The translations under genes were made by a program, and so were the position numbers. From Streptomyces sp. A0642 (GTDB lineage: Bacteria > Actinomycetota > Actinomycetes > Streptomycetales > Streptomycetaceae), in the NCBI RefSeq assembly GCF_004795105.1, contig NZ_SSBL01000003.1, positions 1-64,000 on the forward strand: DNA of 64,000 bases. The letters run 5' to 3'. How positions within the stretch are numbered: the first letter of the stretch is position 1; each line of letters opens with the position of its first letter. Below the pieces are notes generated by a model. The model searched no databases. It saw only the letters and a list, made by a program, of their open reading frames with translations, and was not told where the DNA came from. Shown here piece by piece: positions 1 through 9,713 of this stretch.

Positions 1-42
1 GCGCAGATGACGCCAGCCGAAGCGCCGTGTGATGTCGGCCAT
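1..42 (-). CDS. 5' end of a gene running out of the window
   Basis: An ATG at 42 on the minus strand opens a frame of 14 codons (MADITRRFGWRHLR) that continues beyond position 1. A GAGGGGG ribosome-binding site lies about 6 bases upstream. It is too short to assign a family. An inverted repeat and a terminator behind the next gene separate it from that gene, so it probably has its own promoter. Confidence 0.5.
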   Translation of the reverse strand, partial: MADITRRFGWRHLR

Positions 43-69
43 GATGGACCCCCTCGTTCTCGTCGTAGC

Positions 70-98
70 GACGATAATGGCTCGCGCTGCATATCGTC
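70..98. promoter_or_regulatory. inverted repeat upstream of the leftmost gene
   Basis: Perfect 7-base arms GACGATA and TATCGTC are separated by 15 bases, 28 to 56 bases upstream of the minus-strand ATG at 42. The geometry suits a dimeric repressor or activator site. No specific regulator can be named. Confidence 0.4.
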
Positions 99-131
99 AA
101 GAGGACGAGAAGGGGGATCGGCGGCCGTACG

Positions 132-171
132 CGGGCGGCCGGTGACTTCCGCAGAAGTCACCGGCCGCCCG
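132..171 (-). terminator. strong hairpin terminator
   Basis: Two perfect 18-base arms (132-149 and 154-171) flank a 4-base CGCA loop. The hairpin lies downstream of the minus-strand TetR gene ending at 249 and before the next minus-strand gene, so it should stop TetR transcripts. There is no T-tract, as is common for GC-rich actinobacterial terminators. Confidence 0.65.
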
Positions 172-210
172 GGGTGTGCGCCGCCCCCGTCCCCACGGTG
201 CGGCGCGGGC

Positions 211-241
211 GGGCCGTCGTCATCCGCTGGGACGACGGCCC
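211..241 (-). terminator. second hairpin directly behind the TetR gene
   Basis: Perfect 11-base arms (GGGCCGTCGTC and GACGACGGCCC) flank a 9-base loop, only 8 bases after the TetR stop codon. With the hairpin at 132-171 it forms a double terminator. Confidence 0.6.
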
Positions 242-248
242 ACGTCTG

Positions 249-878
249 TCAGGACCCGGACGCCTGCGCGTCCAGGCCGAGTGCGGGAAAGACCGCTGCC
301 TCCACGAAGCGGACGAGGAAGGTCTCGTCCGCCTGGGCGCACCCCAGCAGCGGACGTGCGCGCATCACGCCCAGCAGCTGGGCGGAGACGAACTCCGTCG
401 CCGGGTTGCCGGCGGCCACCTCGCCACGCTCCACGCCGCGCGCGACCATGGCGTCGATCGCCGCCAGTTCGGGCAGGATCAGCGACTCGCGCAGCGCACA
501 CAGCAGCTCGGGGCTCTGCAGTGCCGCATGGCTCAGGGCCAGCATCAGGGGGGTGTCGCGTCCGGAGCCCTCGCCGATCGCGCGCGCCGCCGCCCGCAGG
601 TCCCCGGCCAGCGTGCCCGTGTCGATCCGGCCGAGCAGCCCGTGCCGGGTCCCGTGCAGGGCGGCGACGACCAGTTCGGGCTTCGATCCCCACTGGCGGT
701 AGAGCGTGGACTTTCCGCAGCGGGTCCGGCTCGCGACGCCCTCCATGGTGAGGGACTCGTAGCCGCTCTCCCTCAGCATGTCGAGCACGGCCGTGTAGAG
801 CTCCTTGGCCCGCTCCGGCGTGATCTTCGAGCGGCGCGACGCGGTGGCCTGCTCGGGCCCCGATTCCTGCGACGACAT
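249..878 (-). CDS. TetR/AcrR-family transcriptional regulator
   Basis: This is a 209-residue regulator. The N-terminal helix-turn-helix contains the TetR signature (SLTMEGVASRTRCGKSTLYR) at about residues 45-65, followed by a helical ligand-binding and dimerisation domain of normal length. The ATG at 878 is preferred to upstream starts because AGAGGGAAA precedes it and the upstream frame runs through the operator array. It diverges from the PAP2 phosphatase gene, and the array at 914-983 lies between them. It probably represses itself and the phosphatase/transporter pair. The ligand is unknown. Confidence 0.85.
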   Translation of the reverse strand: MSSQESGPEQATASRRSKITPERAKELYTAVLDMLRESGYESLTMEGVASRTRCGKSTLYRQWGSKPELVVAALHGTRHGLLGRIDTGTLAGDLRAAARAIGEGSGRDTPLMLALSHAALQSPELLCALRESLILPELAAIDAMVARGVERGEVAAGNPATEFVSAQLLGVMRARPLLGCAQADETFLVRFVEAAVFPALGLDAQASGS

Positions 879-913
879 GCGCTTTCCCTCTCTGCGACTC
901 TGCGACGAGGTCC

Positions 914-983
914 ATCGATACGCCAGTGTACCGATACGCGAGTGTTCCGATACGCCTCCGTATCGGTACACTGGCGTATCGAT
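914..983. promoter_or_regulatory. operator array of repeated CGATAC boxes between divergent genes
   Basis: Arms at 914-938 and 959-983 are perfect 25-base inverted copies of each other. The 20 bases between them carry another CCGATACG box, giving at least five CGATAC/GTATCG half-sites in 70 bases. The array lies 36 bases upstream of the TetR ATG and 58 bases before the PAP2 ATG. It is the obvious candidate operator for the adjacent TetR protein, probably binding more than one dimer. Confidence 0.75.
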
Positions 984-1040
984 ACGGCAGGGACTCGCTC
1001 CCTGCCACCGCACACCGCTTCGTCAGCAAAGGGGCACCGG

Positions 1041-1931
1041 ATGCTGTTCGCCGGTAGCAGGCCCGCCGATCGGGAGCCGGACACTTCTGCCCGACCGCCC
1101 CTCGTCCGCGAGCTTCTTCTCGTCGTAGGACTCTTCGTGATCTACAAGTTCGGCCGCCAGGCGGCCAACGGTCACGTCGACGAGGCGTTCCACAACGCCG
1201 GACGCGTCTGGGACCTCGAACGCGCCGTGCACCTGCCCGGCGAGGGCACCGTGCAGAGCCTGCTGCTCCACGACGAGACGCTGATCCACCTCGCGAACAC
1301 CTATTACGCGACCGTGCACTTCCCGGCCACGCTGCTCTTCCTCGCCTGGCTGTACTGGCGCCGCCCGCGCCACTACGTCTGGTCGCGCCGCATCCTCGCC
1401 GCGCTCACCGGAGCCGCGCTGGCCCTGCACCTGCTGTTCCCGCTCGCACCGCCGAGGCTGCTCGCCGCGACCGGCCTGATCGACACCGGCCAGGTCTACG
1501 GACCGACGGTGTACGGCTCCACGCCGGCCACCGACTCGATGGCGAACCAGTTCGCCGCCATGCCCTCACTCCACTTCGGCTGGGCCGTCATGGTCGGTGT
1601 CGGCCTCGTCGTCGCCACCCGCTCGCGGTGGCGCTGGCTGTGGCTGCTGCACCCGGCGGTCACGCTGCTCGTCATCGTCGGCACCGCCAACCACTACTGG
1701 ATGGACTCGATCGTGGTGGCCGCGATGCTCTCGGTGGCGTTCGCGGCGCTGAGGCTCCCGCGCGCGGAGCCCGTCCGGGCCCCTCTGCCGTGGCCCTCCA
1801 CCGCCGGCGTCCCGGCGCAGGCCGTCGCCGCACGCGCGCATGCCGTCGCGGCACCGTACGGCTCCGGCCGATCGTCCACCGTCGCCTCCGGGCGCTCCTC
1901 CTCGTACGCCTCCTCGGGAGCCCGGCGATGA
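1041..1931 (+). CDS. PAP2-superfamily membrane phosphatase (AUR1-like)
   Basis: This 296-residue membrane protein has about six hydrophobic segments and a polar, Ser/Arg-rich tail. Phosphatase motifs are visible: AMPSLHFGW near residue 173 and ANHYWMDSIV near 216, each with a catalytic His. This spacing is typical of the PAP2_3/inositol-phosphoceramide-synthase-like group, which acts on lipid phosphates at the membrane. The substrate cannot be read from sequence. The ATG follows AAAGGGGC. The stop codon overlaps the next start (ATGA), so the two genes are translationally coupled. The gene diverges from the TetR gene and is probably its target. Confidence 0.85.
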   Translation: MLFAGSRPADREPDTSARPPLVRELLLVVGLFVIYKFGRQAANGHVDEAFHNAGRVWDLERAVHLPGEGTVQSLLLHDETLIHLANTYYATVHFPATLLFLAWLYWRRPRHYVWSRRILAALTGAALALHLLFPLAPPRLLAATGLIDTGQVYGPTVYGSTPATDSMANQFAAMPSLHFGWAVMVGVGLVVATRSRWRWLWLLHPAVTLLVIVGTANHYWMDSIVVAAMLSVAFAALRLPRAEPVRAPLPWPSTAGVPAQAVAARAHAVAAPYGSGRSSTVASGRSSSYASSGARR

Positions 1932-2893
1932 ACGCCACCCTGATCGCCGTCGCGCTGTCGCTCGTCTCCGCCGCCGCCTACGCCTGGGCGGCAGTGGCCC
2001 AGGCACGCCTCGCGGGGCGCACCGCCCCCGGCACCGGGACGCTGAGGCTGCTCGGCAGCGGGGCGTGGTGGTCTGCCGTCGGGCTGAACGCCGGCGGCGC
2101 CCTTCTGCACGTCGCCGCCCTGAAGTACGGGCCGCTGACCCTCGTCCAGCCGCTCGGGGCGCTGACCCTGGTCGCGGCCGTACCGCTCGGCGCACGCGCC
2201 GCGGGCCGCAAGGTCTCGACGACCGAGTGGCGCGGCACGCTCCTGACCCTGCTGGGCCTGGGAGCGCTGCTGATGACGGCGGGCGGCTCGGCCCCGCACG
2301 AGACGCTGAGCCTCGCCGAGGCGCTGGCCGTCGGCGCCGCGACCATGGCCCTCGTCGCCGGGCTCAGCCGCCCGGGCGCGCGTCCCGGACTGCGGCACGC
2401 CGCAGCCTCCGGCATCACCTCGGGCGTCGCCTCGGCACTGACCCAGACGCTGACCGTCGCGGCCACCGACCACACCACCGGCCCGCTGTTCAGCTGGCGG
2501 CTGGTCGTCGTCGCCCTGCTCGTCTCGGCCTTCGCGATGGGCGGACTGCTCCTCTCCCAGACCGCCTACCGGGGCGGCCTCGGCGCACCGCTCGCCGTCG
2601 TCACCCTCGCCAACCCGGTCGCCGCGGCGGTGATCGGCCTGGCCCTGCTGGGGGAGCGGCTCCAGGGCGGGACGATCAGCCTGGTCCCGGCGCTGTTGGG
2701 CACCGCGGCGGCCGCCCAAGGAGTCATCCTGCTCAGCCGCGCCCAGGCGCAGGCCGCCCCCGCCGCCGCCGCGGCGGTCGCCGCCGAACCGGCTCCGAGC
2801 GTTCCGTCTCGGGTCGTCATCAGGAGCCCGCGCGCCGTACTCCAGCAACACGGACACGGACACCTGCGGCGGATCCGGGCCGGCCGCTCGTAG
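1928..2893 (+). CDS. EamA/DMT-family transporter
   Basis: This is a 321-residue integral membrane protein with nine or ten hydrophobic helices in two half-repeats, as in the drug/metabolite transporter superfamily. The helix-end motifs (LTLVQPLGALTLVAAVPLGA; ANPVAAAVIGLALLGERL) are typical of multi-pass EamA proteins of actinobacteria. The C-terminal 45 residues are Ala/His/Arg-rich and cytoplasmic-like. Its ATG overlaps the phosphatase stop, making a two-gene operon behind the TetR array. The cargo is unknown. Confidence 0.8.
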   Translation: MNATLIAVALSLVSAAAYAWAAVAQARLAGRTAPGTGTLRLLGSGAWWSAVGLNAGGALLHVAALKYGPLTLVQPLGALTLVAAVPLGARAAGRKVSTTEWRGTLLTLLGLGALLMTAGGSAPHETLSLAEALAVGAATMALVAGLSRPGARPGLRHAAASGITSGVASALTQTLTVAATDHTTGPLFSWRLVVVALLVSAFAMGGLLLSQTAYRGGLGAPLAVVTLANPVAAAVIGLALLGERLQGGTISLVPALLGTAAAAQGVILLSRAQAQAAPAAAAAVAAEPAPSVPSRVVIRSPRAVLQQHGHGHLRRIRAGRS

Positions 2894-2927
2894 CGGCCCC
2901 GCCGCCCGCCGGCCGCTCGCAGCGGCC
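2882..2927. terminator. tandem hairpins between convergent genes
   Basis: Two near-identical hairpins stand in a row: GGCCGCT-CGT-AGCGGCC (2882-2898) and GGCCGCT-CGC-AGCGGCC (2911-2927). The first contains the stop codon of the transporter gene. Placed between convergent genes, they can act as a bidirectional terminator. The duplicated unit suggests a local tandem duplication. Confidence 0.6.
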
Positions 2928-2949
2928 CCTCCCCGTGATCCGCCGACGC

Positions 2950-3501
2950 CTATCCGAGGCCGGCCGCCGCCGCGCCGGCGTCCTCGGCCAGCGCCCGGGT
3001 CAGCCAGCCGATCCAGAAGTTCTCCAGATCGATGCCGCCGCGCAGCACGAGATGGCGCAGCCGGTCCTCCGCCGCGTCCCGCCCGGGCGGGAAGTCCCGC
3101 TCCTCGATCTCCAGATACTCCGCGAGCCGGCGCCGGTGCAGCGCGAGGTGGCGCCGGAGCTCCGCGTCGAGGCCCGGCGCACCGACGACCGCCGCCGCCC
3201 GCATCCGCAGCAGCAGCGGATCGCGGATCTGCTTCGGGTCCTCCGGGCGGGCCACCCAGGCGGACAGTGCCTCCCGGCCCGCGGAGAGCACCTCGTACTC
3301 CTTCTTCTGCCCCCGGGCCGGCTGGGCGGGTTCGAGGGCCCTGATCTGTCCGGTCTGCTCCAGCTTTCCCAGCTCGCGGTAGATCTGCTGGTGCGTGGCG
3401 GACCAGAAGTAGCCGATCGACCGGTCGAACCTGCGGGTCAGCTCCAGCCCCGACGAAGGCTTCTCGAGCAGGGCGGTGAGGATCGCGTGCGGGAGTGACA
3501 T
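2950..3501 (-). CDS. PadR-family transcriptional regulator
   Basis: This 183-residue protein has an N-terminal winged helix (residues 1-85; SIGYFWSATHQQIYRELGKL is the PadR recognition-helix region) and a C-terminal Vir-like helical domain. A start at 3501 is chosen over 3510 because AGGA lies at proper distance only for the former. It is downstream of the fadH-like gene on the same strand, separated by a hairpin, so it may be expressed at reduced level from the same transcript. It is a plausible ligand sensor for that operon. Confidence 0.85.
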   Translation of the reverse strand: MSLPHAILTALLEKPSSGLELTRRFDRSIGYFWSATHQQIYRELGKLEQTGQIRALEPAQPARGQKKEYEVLSAGREALSAWVARPEDPKQIRDPLLLRMRAAAVVGAPGLDAELRRHLALHRRRLAEYLEIEERDFPPGRDAAEDRLRHLVLRGGIDLENFWIGWLTRALAEDAGAAAAGLG

Positions 3502-3515
3502 GGAGTGCATCCTAA

Positions 3516-3544
3516 GGAGGGCCGGGCGGGCCGCCCGGCCCTCC
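3516..3544 (-). terminator. long GC hairpin between fadH and padR
   Basis: Fourteen-base perfect arms (3516-3529 and 3531-3544) are separated by one base, so the actual loop takes 3-5 bases. The hairpin falls 12 bases after the fadH-like stop and 14 bases before the padR start. It can act as an intercistronic terminator or attenuator that lowers padR expression. Confidence 0.6.
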
Positions 3545-3556
3545 GGGTGCCCGGGG

Positions 3557-5596
<2,040 letters not shown>

Positions 5597-5626
5597 TTAC
5601 GCCAGTTCTAGACCACCGAAACGGTG

Positions 5627-5646
5627 TTGTGCAACAAGTTGCACAA
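5627..5646. promoter_or_regulatory. palindromic operator upstream of the fadH-like gene
   Basis: TTGTGCAAC-AA-GTTGCACAA is a perfect 9+2+9 palindrome in the promoter region of the fadH-padR operon. PadR and MarR-type winged-helix dimers bind sites of this size, so the linked PadR protein is the first candidate. This is inference from position and symmetry. Confidence 0.6.
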
Positions 5647-5934
5647 TGGCGTACGTCGCACTGTGTCACGGGTCACGTGCGGCATCGGCTCGCCCCCGGG
5701 CTGCGGGAGAGCGGCTGGTCACGTGCCGTGGCTGTGCGCCCGGGCGGCGTGAGGACGGCTGGTCGCGTGGCGTGGTGGTGCCCCCGGACGGCGACAACTG
5801 GGCACGTGTCCCGTCCGCGCCCCCGGACGGCGTAGCAACGCGTATCGTCCCGGCCCCGGTGCGCGGAGAGTGGAGACCGAACCGCACCCGGGCGCTTCCT
5901 CCGTCCCGGCCCCCGAACCTTCCCGGAGACCCCC
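5647..5934. other. intergenic, imperfect GC-rich repeats, no gene seen
   Basis: No convincing reading frame is seen between the fadH operator and the DoxX gene. From about 5710 to 5835 there are degenerate direct repeats of roughly 50 bases built on GGCTGGTCrCGTGsCGTGG and CCCCCGGACGGCG. A possible -10 (GTAGCAAC) for the DoxX gene lies near 5830. Confidence 0.45.
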
Positions 5935-6468
5935 ATGGGCTGCCTCAACCGTCGTGACCTCGGCCTGCTCGTCCTTCGCGTCGGCACCGGCGCCGTGCTG
6001 GCCGCGCACGGCAGCCAGAAGCTCGCCGGCTGGTTCGGCGGCGGGGGCATCGAGGGCACCACCGCCGCGATGGAGGCCATGGGATTCCATCCGCCGAAGC
6101 ACAGCGCGATCGCCGCCGGTCTCGGCGAGGCCGGCGGCGGCGTCCTGCTGGCGCTTGGGCTGGCCACTCCGGCGGCCGGCGCCGCAGCCGCGGGCGCCAT
6201 GGCCGGAGCCGTGGCCGTCCACGCCCCCGCCGGCTTCTTCGCGCAGGGCGGCGGCTACGAGTACCCGGCCTTCCTGGGCTTCACCGCGGCCGCGATCGGC
6301 CTGACCGGCCCCGGCCGGTACTCCGTGGACCACGCCACCCGGCACGCGTTCGACCAGCCGTGGATGGTCGCCCTGGCCTTCGTGGGCAGCGCAGCGGCCG
6401 CGGTCGCCGTCGTGGGCAAACGGGCCAAGGGGCAGACCGCGGAGCCGGAGGAGCCGGACGATTTCTGA
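5935..6468 (+). CDS. DoxX-family membrane protein
   Basis: This 177-residue protein with four hydrophobic helices starts with the DoxX pattern (LGLLVLRVGTGAVLAAHGSQ), including the AHGxQKL segment, and has a short acidic tail. DoxX proteins are small inner-membrane proteins linked to oxidoreductases and redox stress; their biochemical role is poorly defined. The ATG is preceded by GGAG (CCCGGAGACCCCC). It is transcribed alone and converges on the reductase gene, with a tandem repeat between them. Confidence 0.85.
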   Translation: MGCLNRRDLGLLVLRVGTGAVLAAHGSQKLAGWFGGGGIEGTTAAMEAMGFHPPKHSAIAAGLGEAGGGVLLALGLATPAAGAAAAGAMAGAVAVHAPAGFFAQGGGYEYPAFLGFTAAAIGLTGPGRYSVDHATRHAFDQPWMVALAFVGSAAAAVAVVGKRAKGQTAEPEEPDDF

Positions 6469-6481
6469 CACCCGCCCCGCA

Positions 6482-6686
6482 GGTCAGCGTGCGGACCGCA
6501 GGGCACGTCCGCTGGGCGCGGCGGTCAGCGTGAGGACCGCAGGACACGTCCCTTGGGCGCGGCGGTCAGCGTGCGGACCGCAGGGCACGTCCCTTGGGCG
6601 CGGCGGTCAGCGTGCGGACCGCAGGGCACGTCCCTTGGACGCGGCGGTCAGCGTGAGGACCGCAGGCCGCGTCCCTTCGACGCCGC
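6482..6686. repeat. five 41-base tandem repeats
   Basis: Five head-to-tail units of exactly 41 bases start at 6482, 6523, 6564, 6605 and 6646. Units 3 and 4 are almost identical; units 1, 2 and 5 carry a few changes. Each unit contains a GCGGTC-N8-GACCGC hairpin. The fifth unit is the 3' end of the minus-strand reductase gene, covering its last codons and stop. The array therefore looks like amplification of a gene tail with its hairpin, giving serial terminators between convergent genes. Confidence 0.85.
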
Positions 6687-8294
6687 GATCAGTGCGGGGA
6701 CAGTGTCGAACTTGATCCGCGGGCGGCCCTGTTCGCGACCGCGGGCCTGTTCCGCACGGTCGATGGCGGCGAGCCCCCTGGCGTCCACGACCTGACGGCC
6801 ACGGCGCCGGACCAGGCGTCCGAACGCCTTGGCCGGGTACGCGGGGGAGGGCAGCGCGCCCGCGACGGCGTCGGCCAGGAGGGTGCCGACGGTCTCGGCG
6901 GCGCACGTGCGGTTGGCCCCGATGCCGCCCGAAGGGCCGCGCTTGATCCAGCCGACGACGTAGCTGCCGCTCAGGCCCGCCACCCTGCCGCCCTCGTGCG
7001 GCACCGTGCCGGCCGACTCGTCGAAGGGCAGACCGGGAACCGGCACGCCCCGGTAACCGATCGCCCGCAGGAACAGGCCCGCGGGTATCTCCCGGTCGCC
7101 CGCGGCGGCCGTCACGCGCACCGCCTCGACGCCGTCGTGTCCCCGTACCTCCATGGGAGCGGAGTGGAAGCGGAAGACGATGCGGCGCCCCGGTGGCGGG
7201 GGCTGTGACCAGTCGACCGTCTCCCGGGGCAACTCCCGCAGGAGGGCGGCCTTCTCGCCCTCGGCCGGGCCGTCGAGCACGGCACCGGTCCGCGGGTCGT
7301 GGTCGTCGACCACCAGGCCGACGCCCGGCAGATGGGCGAGGGCGAGCAGTTCGGACGCGGTGCAGGCGGTGTCGTCGGGTCCGCGCCGGCCGAGCAGGAC
7401 CACTTCGCGGACCTCGGAGTCCTGCAGCGCCGCCAGGGCGTGCCCGGCGATATCGGTGCCGGCCAGCGCGGCGGGGTCGGTGACGAGGATGCGTGCCACG
7501 TCCAGCGCCACGTTGCCGTTCCCGGCGACGACCACCCGCTCGGCGGACAACCCGACGGTCTCCGGCGGGACTTCCGGGTGGGCGTTGTACCAGGAGACGA
7601 ACTGGGTGGCCGGGAGGCTGCCGGGCAGGTCTTCGCCCGGGATGCCCAGCCGCCGGGCGTCGGAGGCGCCGACCGCGTAGATCACCGCGTCATGGTGGGC
7701 GGCGAGCTCCTCGACCGTGAGGTCCTTGCCGACCTCGACCCCCAGGTGCATCCGTACCCGGGGGTGGGAGTGGAACCGTGCGAAGGTCTCACCCACCCCC
7801 TTCGTAGCGGGGTGGTCGGGCGCCACGCCGTACCGTACGAGGCCCCCGGCCACCGGGAGCCGGTCGATCAGCGTCACCTCGGCGTTGGTGTGCAGCAGCA
7901 GGTCCTCGGCCGCGTACATCCCGGCCGGCCCCGTGCCGACGACGGCCACCCTGATCGGAGCGAAGTCGGACGGCAGGCTGCGTGCGAACGACGGCTCACC
8001 CCAGGAGTGGAAGTTCGGCCCGGCGGCGGTCTCCCGTTCCCGCCCCTCGTAGTACGCCGCGTTGATGGCGGCGTACTCCTTCTGCCCGGCTGACAGACTG
8101 TCCACCGGGAAGATCGCGTCGACCGGACAGGCGTCGGCGCAGGCACCGCAGTCGATGCAGGCCGCCGGGTCGACGTAGAGCATCTCCGTGCTGCCGAAGG
8201 CCTGTTCCTCCGGCGTGGGGTGGATGCAGTTGACGGGGCACACGGCGACGCAGGTGGCATCGCTGCAGCAGTTCTGGGTGATGGCGTAGGTCAT
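6648..8294 (-). CDS. ferredoxin-fused ferredoxin-NADP+ reductase (FprB-like)
   Basis: This 548-residue protein begins with a bacterial ferredoxin domain with two cysteine clusters (Cys9/10, 15, 19, 23; Cys46, 49, 52, 56). An adrenodoxin-reductase-like FAD/NADPH module follows (GTGPAGMYAAE at about 120-130; GNGNVALDVARIL later; GxxGG near the C-terminus). The mycobacterial homologue FprB has the same layout. It moves electrons from NADPH to ferredoxin-type centres. It lies 60 bases downstream of the diiron oxygenase gene on the same strand, so it is the likely electron donor. The last codons fall in a 41-base tandem repeat. Confidence 0.88.
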   Translation of the reverse strand: MTYAITQNCCSDATCVAVCPVNCIHPTPEEQAFGSTEMLYVDPAACIDCGACADACPVDAIFPVDSLSAGQKEYAAINAAYYEGRERETAAGPNFHSWGEPSFARSLPSDFAPIRVAVVGTGPAGMYAAEDLLLHTNAEVTLIDRLPVAGGLVRYGVAPDHPATKGVGETFARFHSHPRVRMHLGVEVGKDLTVEELAAHHDAVIYAVGASDARRLGIPGEDLPGSLPATQFVSWYNAHPEVPPETVGLSAERVVVAGNGNVALDVARILVTDPAALAGTDIAGHALAALQDSEVREVVLLGRRGPDDTACTASELLALAHLPGVGLVVDDHDPRTGAVLDGPAEGEKAALLRELPRETVDWSQPPPPGRRIVFRFHSAPMEVRGHDGVEAVRVTAAAGDREIPAGLFLRAIGYRGVPVPGLPFDESAGTVPHEGGRVAGLSGSYVVGWIKRGPSGGIGANRTCAAETVGTLLADAVAGALPSPAYPAKAFGRLVRRRGRQVVDARGLAAIDRAEQARGREQGRPRIKFDTVPALIAASKGRGLRSSR

Positions 8295-8354
8295 CGTCAG
8301 CTCGGGCTCTCGGCTCGGGTCAGATCAGGTCGGCGGGCTCGCGGAGGACCCGGC

Positions 8355-9269
8355 TCAGATCAGGTGGGCGCGCTTGTAGAAGAACAGGGCCGGTTTGGTC
8401 AGGAGGCGGGCCGAGGCCAGGAAGTCCATCAGGCCCGAACAGCTGGAACGCATCAGGGACTTGTGGTGTTCATTGGCCTTCGCCTCGGCGCGGGCGCGCG
8501 TGCTGTCCAGTCCCGCGTTCGCGTAGACGTCCCTGTTCACCATGCTGGTGACGATGTAGTACGAGGCGATGGCGACCACGAGAGAGTTGATCTGCCGGCG
8601 CAGCGGACCCGCGTCGCGCAGGCGCCTGCGGGTCTCGTCACGTGCGAACTTCATGTGCCGGGACTCCTCCACCACATGGATGTTGTTGATCGTCCGGACG
8701 AACGGCGCGACCCGCTCGTCCCGCATCCAGTCCCGCTGCATCACGTCCAGCACCTCCTCCGCCACGAGGATCGCCGCGTACGCGGCCTCGCCGAACGCGA
8801 GGGTCTTGAAGGCACGGCCCAGTTCGACCACCGGCCGGCGCGGCCGGTAGGCCGGTGCGCCCAGCTTCGCGGCGCCGCGCGCGAACATGATGGAGTGCCG
8901 GCACTCGTCGGCGACCTCGGTGAGGGCCCACTGGAACCGCGGGTCCGTGGGGTCCTTGGCGTACATGTCGCGCAGCACCATCTGCTGGAGGATCATCTCG
9001 AACCAGATGCCGGTGCTGGCGACGGAAGCGGCTTCCTGGCGCGTCAGCGCCTTGCGCTGGGCCTCGGTCAACTCCTGCCAGTACGCGGTGCCGTAGAGAG
9101 TGCTCCACTCCGGGCTCGCGCCGTGGTGACCGGTGTCCAGCGGGGTCTCCCAGTCCACCTCGGTCGCCGGGTCGTACGACAGTTTCGCGGCCGAATCGAG
9201 CAGGCGCCGGGCGACGTCCTGCTCGGCGAGCCGGTTCTGGTCCTCCGGCCGAACGGTGCTGCTTGCCAT
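8355..9269 (-). CDS. AurF-like diiron oxygenase
   Basis: This 304-residue helical protein has the ligand pattern of AurF/ribonucleotide-reductase-like diiron enzymes: Glu91, the DECRHSIMF motif (Glu122, His125), Glu171 and EESRHMKF (Glu201/202, His205). AurF oxidises arylamines to nitro compounds; many actinobacterial relatives have unknown substrates. AAGGAG sits 8 bases before the ATG, which fixes the start. It forms an operon with the downstream ferredoxin-reductase fusion. A TTAGACG palindrome upstream suggests TetR-type control. Confidence 0.8.
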   Translation of the reverse strand: MASSTVRPEDQNRLAEQDVARRLLDSAAKLSYDPATEVDWETPLDTGHHGASPEWSTLYGTAYWQELTEAQRKALTRQEAASVASTGIWFEMILQQMVLRDMYAKDPTDPRFQWALTEVADECRHSIMFARGAAKLGAPAYRPRRPVVELGRAFKTLAFGEAAYAAILVAEEVLDVMQRDWMRDERVAPFVRTINNIHVVEESRHMKFARDETRRRLRDAGPLRRQINSLVVAIASYYIVTSMVNRDVYANAGLDSTRARAEAKANEHHKSLMRSSCSGLMDFLASARLLTKPALFFYKRAHLI

Positions 9270-9374
9270 TGCTGCGGCTCCTTGAATCGCGACAGACCGA
9301 CCCGACGCTGCCCGGCCTCTTGCCTCATCCCGTCCCGGCCCGATGAGACCGACGGCCGGCAGGCGCCGTCCTCG

Positions 9375-9410
9375 CTTGTTAGACGTGGCGTCTAGCAAGC
9401 TGTTAGACGG
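9375..9410. promoter_or_regulatory. TTAGACG operator upstream of the diiron oxygenase gene
   Basis: CTTGTTAGACG-TGG-CGTCTAGCAAG (9375-9399) is an 11-base inverted repeat with one mismatch. A further TTAGACGG half-site is at 9403-9410. It lies about 105 bases upstream of the ATG at 9269. No regulator gene touches it; the nearest TetR gene is at 10430-11149. Confidence 0.55.
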
Positions 9411-9713
9411 AAGGTATAGCAAGAGGGCCGTCCGGGCCTACCCCCGCGCAGGGAATCCGTACGATCTCTCCACGACGAGGCGCACATGGACGGCCGGCAG
9501 CGGGTGCTCCGAAGGGGTCGCGGAGGTGCGGGTCCGCCATGACCGGCCTCCACCTTCGTCCGCGGATGTCCGTGCACGTGCCGGGTGCCCGGGAGCCTTC
9601 CCCGAAACCTGTCCCGACGTGTGGTGCCGGTCCGCAGGGGTACCCATCCGGCGTCGCCGTCGGGACGGCTGCTCCGGGCCGTCCTCCCTGCTCATCCCAT
9701 CGCTGGAGGCGTC

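Noticed and set aside
174..1040. A long plus-strand frame running into the PAP2 gene from upstream
   Set aside because: It is the antisense of the TetR gene and crosses the operator array. The PAP2 protein proper starts at 1041 with a ribosome-binding site.
1694..2863. A 389-codon minus-strand open frame
   Set aside because: It is antisense to the DMT transporter, rich in Gly/Arg/Gln without domain motifs.
6482..6686. CRISPR-like repeat array
   Set aside because: The units are contiguous with no spacers, the fifth is coding, and no cas genes are present.
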